Both the position numbers and the translations under genes were made by a program. This document shows positions 57,794 through 64,000 of a stretch of DNA of 64,000 nt, in pieces. The notes under the pieces are model-generated. The model ran no database searches. It had not been told where the DNA came from and saw only the letters and a program-made list of their open reading frames with translations. Source of the DNA: Symbiodinium natans (taxonomy: Eukaryota; Sar; Dinophyceae; Suessiales; Symbiodiniaceae); assembly GCA_905221605.1 (NCBI GenBank), contig CAJNDS010002512.1, positions 504,360-568,359 on the forward strand. The letters run 5' to 3'. Every line of letters starts with the position of its first letter. Position 1 is the stretch's first letter.

Positions 57794-59353
57794 GTAAGTC
57801 ACTGCATCTTGTGGGTGTGGGTCAAATTCGCAAGAGCCCCAAACAAGCTTGCCATCTGCGTGTGGGTCGACACTCAATAAATCAATGAATCACTCAAGGT
57901 TTTCAGGCTTTTAGGCGTTCACGGCGGTTTTTGTTTCAGGCGTCAATTCTCGTGTATCTAGGGCTGGCTTTCAGGGTTGAAGGCGCTAGTGAAGTCCTCA
58001 CTTGCGCGTTAACAGTGCGGTGGCTGGTTGCACTGGCTTTTTTTTCAGTATGCAATGTCTGGTCAGGAGTCTAGTGGTGAGGGTGCCATGAATATCTATA
58101 GGAAGCCTCAACATAGTGCTGTAATTGCAGTCATGTTTGGCCTCACTTTACAAAGTTGCGCTTAAATTTGGATGCCTTCAGCAAGAGTCTTTCAGGGTTT
58201 GTGGTTTTAGGATCTTTTTTTTGAGGATGTTTCTGTTTCAGTATAAGCTTCATGGCCTTTTTTGTGCAGTTGAGGGTGGTGAGGGCAGTGGCTTTGGGGC
58301 TTCGAGGGGCCTGTGGTTCTTCAAAGGCTACGAGAGGTGCGGGAATGGGGGCGAGGGGCCGGGTGGGATAAGTTCTCCGAGCATTATTGAATGCTAAGGC
58401 TTCATGAAGAAAGACGAGAAGGATCGGCTGCCAAGTTGTTCGGGTTTGGAGGGTTGGAGTTGCGTGCAGTGTCCTCGTCGGGAGCCTCGTCAGGTAAAGC
58501 TTCCCTGGCAAAATCGACCCATTTACCTGCCACAATCCAAAACCCAGCCTTTGGATTGACGGGATGAACGTGTGCATTCAGGACGAGCCTGCCAGCTCCA
58601 GCTGAGGTCGGGGCTTTATCTGGGGGGCTTTCTGTCTTGCGCTGAGAAGTGTCCCTGTTTTCGGAACCTCGCCTTCTTGCGTCTGACAGCATTGACCCAG
58701 TGGCCTTCTTGCTTACACAACTTTCTTTACACGACCCCAACAGACTCCAACATTTTCGGTTTCAGCTTGTTCGGGTTTGATGTCAGAGGCCGCACGATCC
58801 TTGCACACATCCACTGTGCGTGCGCCGCACCAACCGGGGGTCCTTCAATGGATACCCCAGTGCTGCTGTTGAACACGAGGCCAGCAGGCACAAGGAGCGG
58901 GCGGCTGCCGTACCATGCGATGCCAGCTTCGCTCTGAATGGTCAAAATTGGAGTGGTGCTGCCCCAGGCTTTCGAAACACTTCTTAACTACAGCAAGCGC
59001 TGCATGTCGTACTGCCCCAAGACCTCAGCCAGGTTGCTTGCTCACCGCGTTGGGGGTGTAAGTGCCCGATCAAAACAGTGCGAAGCTGCACCCGTCCAGG
59101 GAGCGAAGTCCGGATTTTTCTTCAAATCCAGCACAGCGCGCTGTCAGATCGATCATCATGCGACACACTGACGGCACTAGCAAAGCCAACGGTATTTGAG
59201 GCACCATTGAACTCGGATCACTGTATATGGATGGTTGCTTTCTTTGCCAGGAGCTGCGACTTTTTTCGTTTTGAGGCTGTCTGTGCTTGCAGTCTGCGCT
59301 CCAAAAAAGGTGCAAGGGGGGTCACAGGCTGTAGCCGCAAAAATCGCGCCACA
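57794..59353. other. Spacer between channel gene and membrane-protein gene
   Basis: Apart from the possible terminal channel exon at about 58050, no coding segment is supported. Frames at 58125-58397 and 58402-58740 are composition-poor. The 3' end of the first gene and the promoter or trans-splice acceptor of the second should be here. Confidence 0.45.
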
Positions 59354-62300
59354 ATGCCGGCCCCCTCCATTCCAAGTTCAACGGACAGGCATTGGACCGG
59401 AGACTCAGAAATGGAGTCGAATCAGGAGCTGTACAACATGCAGAGCATTGCCATCGAGGTGCCCCCGAGCCACCTCCAAGAGGTGGCAGAAGGACTGCTT
59501 CAACTGCGCCTGCAGTTCGAAGTCGAGATCCAAAGGATCACGACGCGCTTGGGGAGCATTGAGAAGCAGCTCGAGTCCACAAATGCTCAGACTTTGAACT
59601 TCAAGGGGGTCACTTCTCCAAACCACTCTGCATCAGCGCAGAGTGTCGAAGAGGTCGGCCCCACCAAGACGGAAGGGCGAAGTACGCCGGTGAGCTTTGA
59701 GGAGAGCGCATGGAACATCCCTCTCGTCCTTGGATTAGCAGATGTGGGGGGATTCGACACGGTCTTTGCGCTGCTGCTGGTTCTGCTGAACCTCTTGATG
59801 CAGGGTTCGTTTTCTGTCATTCTGCTGTCCGAGTACTTCATGGGTCAACCCTTCGAAACAAACGTACAGAGCGCCAAGGACTGGCGGACAAGTATAGCTC
59901 ATGACTCTCGCTATCTAGATTTGGCTGGCACAAGCCTGGTGTCTCGTGTCTGCGCCGGCGATGGATCTTTGATCCTGTCAACCGTGCAGGCAACCCTCAT
60001 AGAGCACATCAACGACTTCCTGGGTTTGCAGCCACTCGATTTCGTGTTCAGCCCGTGGCAGCCTGGCACGCTCTTGTGCATGCTCTGCATCCTGCTCTGG
60101 AGCTTGTGCGTCTACAAGGACGCCCGCATCTCAAGCCAAATTCCGTTCAAATCGCATAAGCTGGTTTCTGGCACTAGAAGCTGAACGCCTCTCAGAATGC
60201 AATAGCTCCGAATCTGCGGTAAAAAATAGAGCCCGGCCTTCATAAGGCATACCCACAGAACCCCCAAAACCCTTGTACGTACAATAATGTCCACGGTTCA
60301 GTATTGGGCGGGGGGGGGGGTCTGACCAAGTTAGTTCTATTTATTTCGGAGGTTGTCAACATTTAGGGAAGTTTTGGCGCATGGAATAGCCAAGCGGCCC
60401 GGCAACAGATGTCCAACAACAGGAGTTCAGAAAGATTTGGCATGCACTGGAGGCTGCTACGACTCTTCCCAAGGCCAGCGTGTGAGATGAACACTTGTTT
60501 GCTATTCTAGCTTTGGGTGAATGCTACAGGGTTCCTTGGCTGTGGTCTTCCGCTCCGATTGGTTGATTCGTTCACATCACCTCCATGCCGAGCTGCGCCA
60601 GCACTGCTCCTCACGGTTATGACCCAATGACGATAATTGTAAAGCAGGGCGTAGGCTCCAAGAGTGGACCCCAACCTGCATGCGACAGGCCAGACGCACT
60701 GACTTTCGGGACAACAGAATTTACTGCCTTTCCTGGGGTCGTGCCCTGGCGCTGCTCATCACGTACATTATTCGAGCAGGCATTGCCTCGGTGCTGCTTG
60801 TCGCCGGCATCCTCTGGCTTGCAAGAACCACGTCCATTGAAGAGCTTATGCTCAATGCGGTTGCTTTGAATGCCATTTTGGACGTCGATGAGTTCCTCTT
60901 TGAGGGCATGACACCCATCAAACTCCAGCATGCCATACGGAGCCTGGAGCCCATAAGTGTCAGCTACACACACCGACGTAGCCAGACTGAGTCGATGGTG
61001 CATTTCTTAGCGGTGTTAGTAACAGTGCTGGCTTCGTACCTGCTCCTTCTCGCGCCTCTGTCTGAGACCATGATGACAGTCAAACGCGAACTGTGTGATG
61101 GCCAGAGAGACTTCGTGGTTTCGTACAACACGGAAACTCAAATATCTAGTGGCCTCCTTACACAGGACGTCGCTCGGGAAATGTTGCCAACACTTCAGTT
61201 GCCCTGTTTGGGGATGTTTTGGGCGATGGGTTAAGGTCCTAGGCTTGTTGTTTCTGGCATGACTCGCGTGAGGACATCGCGACTGTGCGCGACAGCTATG
61301 ATCTGCAACCAATCGAGCGAGCTGTCATGTCTTACAAGGACACGCCGTCGAGTCAAGTCAAAGTTTGGCCTCAAACCATATATTTTGCAGAAGACAAGAG
61401 GGCTTTCAATAGCGAAATTGACCGTACAATCTCTGACGTTGGTGCAATGTTTCCATTCTGCATGGAGACTCTGGTCTTGAGGGAGACAGGAGACCTGCAT
61501 CAAGATCCTGCGCTGCAGCCGATCATCGAGGGCTTCGTGCTAAATGCCGCAACGGCGCTTGGGCGACCAAATGCCACAACCTGCGCAGAGCTAGCTGACT
61601 TATGCGACCTGCCAGACGCTCGACTGCTGCGCGTAACTTGCGGCGAGACCTGCGGTTGTACAGACACAGTCGCTCAGGTACGCTTGAGAAATGTTGAGCT
61701 TTTTGAGTTGTTTGTTTAAAGCCAGAGAGCCGAGACACGTGGAACACTCATCTTTGGTAACGTTTCACGGGCCAGGACCTCGGCCCTGGCGACCTGACGA
61801 GACTGAAGACCAAACATATGCCCAAATCAGCCCACAACGGCAACATTGTCGCCGAATGTCCCAGAATGTTGTGTGCGGATGCAATCTTGCTTGGGGGGTT
61901 TGAGGGGTTCGATTTGTGAAGTCAGAATCGGGGGGTGGGGGAAAGGGGGCCTGATGCCGCAACAAAAACACCATGTTTTTCGCGGGGGCTACCTTTTTTG
62001 ATCTCTAGAAACCACGGACAAGCATGGAAGAATCACACTGCAACTCTCCGAACCTTACTTACTTGTCAGCCGATATTTTTTCAGTGTAAAATACCGGCCC
62101 TCAGGACGACGTTTTCCGTTTGGGTTGTCTCTTCGCGCATCTCCGCTACCCCATCCCAATCCATGTATGCTCAACTGCTTAGTCTCCATGGCCTTGAAAC
62201 AACTGCACGGCAAGTACAACCGAGGTCAGTTCTGCCTGGTACAAGGTGGAGTCCGAGGGCTGTTCAAAGCCCTGCTTACTTGACGCGGAGGCCAGCCTGC

Positions 62301-62659
62301 AAAACATGTCCTGCGAGGATGACAATGTTGTCGAGAAGGATGGGTGGCGCACTTTCTGGCGAGGCTACGAGCAAGCCCTCATCGGATATTATGGTGAGGG
62401 CGTCAGACAGACCAGGATCTTCGCTGGGTTAAATGACACGGCACAGGCTTTCCTGAACTATGGATGCCCCCACCTGAGCATACTTCCTTATGAGCTCCTG
62501 ACGGGCCGTAGCTGGTGTGATGGCCAGCCGCAGTTGTTCCGCCCACTAGCTTCCATGTGCCCAGTCCAGTGCGGCTGCCGCACCACCCGTGCAGCACTTC
62601 TTCCCGACGGTTCGCCGAGCTACTGCCCGACTCAGTGCTTCAATAGCACGCAGTCGTGA
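59354..62659 (+). CDS. Multi-pass membrane protein with cysteine-rich C-terminus, four exons, about 704 residues
   Basis: Exon 1 is 59354 to about 60118: ATG, a coiled coil QLQFEVEIQRITTRLGSIEK-like at about residues 50-80, then helices FDTVFALLLVLLNLLMQGSF and LLCMLCILLWSLCVY, with WRTSIAHDSRYLDLAGTSLV between them. Exon 2 is 60689 to about 61168: helix ALALLITYIIRAGIASVLLV, the loop LMLNAVALNAILDVDEFLFE, and helix FLAVLVTVLASYLLLL. Exon 3 is 61243-61677 (donor CAG|GTACGC) and exon 4 is 62225-62659, with stop TGA. Exons 3 and 4 are mostly polar and Cys-rich (CGETCGCTD, CPVQCGCRT), with Asn-glycosylation sequons, and are predicted extracellular. An ATG at 59411 is an alternative start. I associate this sequence style with a family seen in dinoflagellates, but this is recollection and no function is known to me. 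Phases 3/4 are certain; 1/2 and 2/3 boundaries are approximate. Confidence 0.85.
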
Positions 62660-64000
62660 TGCCCTTCAAGCTTGCTTTGTTGCACGTCAACATCGTGCTC
62701 AGAACCCTTAGGTCCGCCCTTGCGTAGCCATCCCAGGATGTAAGGGAGAGGGCTGCTGTGATTTTCGGATCCTGTACATAAGCGCAGATGCATGGCGGGA
62801 AAAGACTCTGACGCTGTCGTGTGTCGGACTTCTTTTGATGCCAGTGCGCACCTAGCGCCTGAATTATCTTAAAGATTGTGTAAATCGGGAACCTCCTCTC
62901 CGTTGCCTCGTGGGCCAGGTGCCTCGCGGGCTTGCCTGAGGCCGTGGATCCAATGACGAAACTCCCAGAGTCAACTGTAGCTGTACAGCGGCGGGTCGAA
63001 CATGACGGCAAATCCATTGCTGCGTGAAAGAATCGTCATCCCACTGCTTAGCAAAAGAAACGTAACCTTGAGGAGCCTTGGAACACCCAGTTTTGAGAAG
63101 GCTTTAGAGCTAGGCTTTCAGGTTCATGTTCTCATCTCCACGTTACAATCGAAACTGTTGTGCGACTGTCATCCTCGTCCAAATCAGAGTTAAAATGGTA
63201 AACCTGAAGGAGCACATGGCCCGCTAGGGTTGCAATTTCAGCATTGTGGAGTAGACAGACTATGATAGGCCCAAGTCAAGGCTCGCATCATTGCTTCAGG
63301 GCCTGGCCAACCTCCACAGACTTGTAAGGATTAGCGAGGCAAGTGACGCGAAGTGCAAGATAGTGAGGATAGTAGCGGACACCTTGCCAACTACCATATA
63401 TGGGAGTCTACGAAAATAGGGGACCCTCAATATAGACCTCCAAACAGTAGGATCCCATACAATGAGGCCCCCAGCAAGGTGCCCCCAATCTCGCAAACCC
63501 CATATGTCAATGGACCTGCTTCGGGTAGGGGGACACACTCAGCCCTCAGAGCCAAGGTCAGATCGGCGACAGAGTGCGCTTAACATGGTGCGAGCCCCTT
63601 TTCGACTGCATAGCTGCAAGAGGTCCTGCGGGTTGTGAAGCACGACTAAAGGCTACACAGCTGTGAAGGCTCGGGGCAACTAATGCCAACGCTTGCCAAT
63701 TGGGCTCTCGGGCGGGGTAAGACAGGCTTGTGTCGCGTGGTAACCGCTGCAGAGGCCATTGATTGGCAATCGATTGGCCGTGCGCCCTCAGGTTTTGTAC
63801 GAGCAGCTGCGAGAGGATTGTGGGGCTGAGAGCTCATCTGGATGACATTCCGGTACATTGAAGCTCTGAACTCTGAACACCTGAATCCTTAGCAGCGTGC
63901 CTTGCCCAGCTAAGCACGTGGGGCATACATGCAAACCCTCATAAACCCCCTCAACCATCACCAAAGGTCACAATGATCTTCTGCGTCCACCCAGATCGGC
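62660..64000. other. No supportable gene downstream of the membrane-protein gene
   Basis: This covers the presumed 3' UTR and spacer. Frames at 63002-63193 and 63353-63583 have no splice-bounded or family-like content. No polyadenylation motif is offered, since AATAAA is not a reliable signal in this group. Confidence 0.45.

Noticed and set aside
1-64000. tRNA, rRNA, spliced-leader gene or relict spliced-leader sequence
   Set aside because: I looked for cloverleaf-like segments and for the CCATTTTGGCTCAAG core by eye and saw none; a covariance-model search would be needed to exclude them.

Overview
The window looks like nuclear DNA of a dinoflagellate, most likely a Suessiales/Symbiodiniaceae-type species. 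Four things point there. Coding sequence is split into many exons of 26-100 bp. Almost every acceptor I can place reads AG|G. Donors are a mixture of GT, GC and GA. Every recognisable gene lies on the + strand, as in the unidirectional gene arrays of these genomes. Plant-type telomere-like repeats (CCCTAAA) occur as two interstitial blocks. No prokaryotic operon structure, tRNA, rRNA, CRISPR or intact transposon was seen. Most long open frames in the window are chance frames. Real coding sequence was found as short protein-like segments bounded by AG|G and GT/GC/GA whose reading phases join correctly.

Layout. 1-6.4 kb holds micro- and minisatellites, a CCCTAAA array (3526-3620) and one candidate exon. 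6.4-7.2 kb has a dual-specificity-phosphatase-like gene with the HC-X5-R-S signature. 13.1-15.9 kb has a gene with charged coiled-coil exons followed by an ankyrin-repeat domain, joined through three consecutive GC-donor introns. 18.1-18.7 kb has an unrecognised two-exon segment. 19.0-24.1 kb has a kinesin motor domain in small exons (P-loop, LEI region, switch II as DLAGNE, helix-4 region). 32.3-40.5 kb has several unrecognised exon groups with consistent splice phases.

The main gene is at 44-57.8 kb: an OSCA/CSC1/TMEM63-family mechanosensitive-type channel (DUF221/PHM7) that I could assemble from about 27 phase-compatible exons. It carries an additional cysteine-rich region upstream of its first membrane helix. 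One cysteine-rich exon contains an apparent one-base frameshift in a T run. A long degenerate telomere-like block sits inside one of its 3' introns. At 59.4-62.7 kb a four-exon gene encodes an about 704-residue multi-pass membrane protein with a cysteine-rich C-terminus. It resembles a family I associate with dinoflagellates, but I cannot name its function.

The genes do not form a pathway. They look like independent eukaryotic genes (signalling phosphatase, ankyrin scaffold, motor, mechanosensitive channel, membrane protein) in one transcriptional direction. Exon limits were set by eye from reading frame and splice consensus, so individual boundaries may be off by a few bases. First and last exons of most genes were not found.
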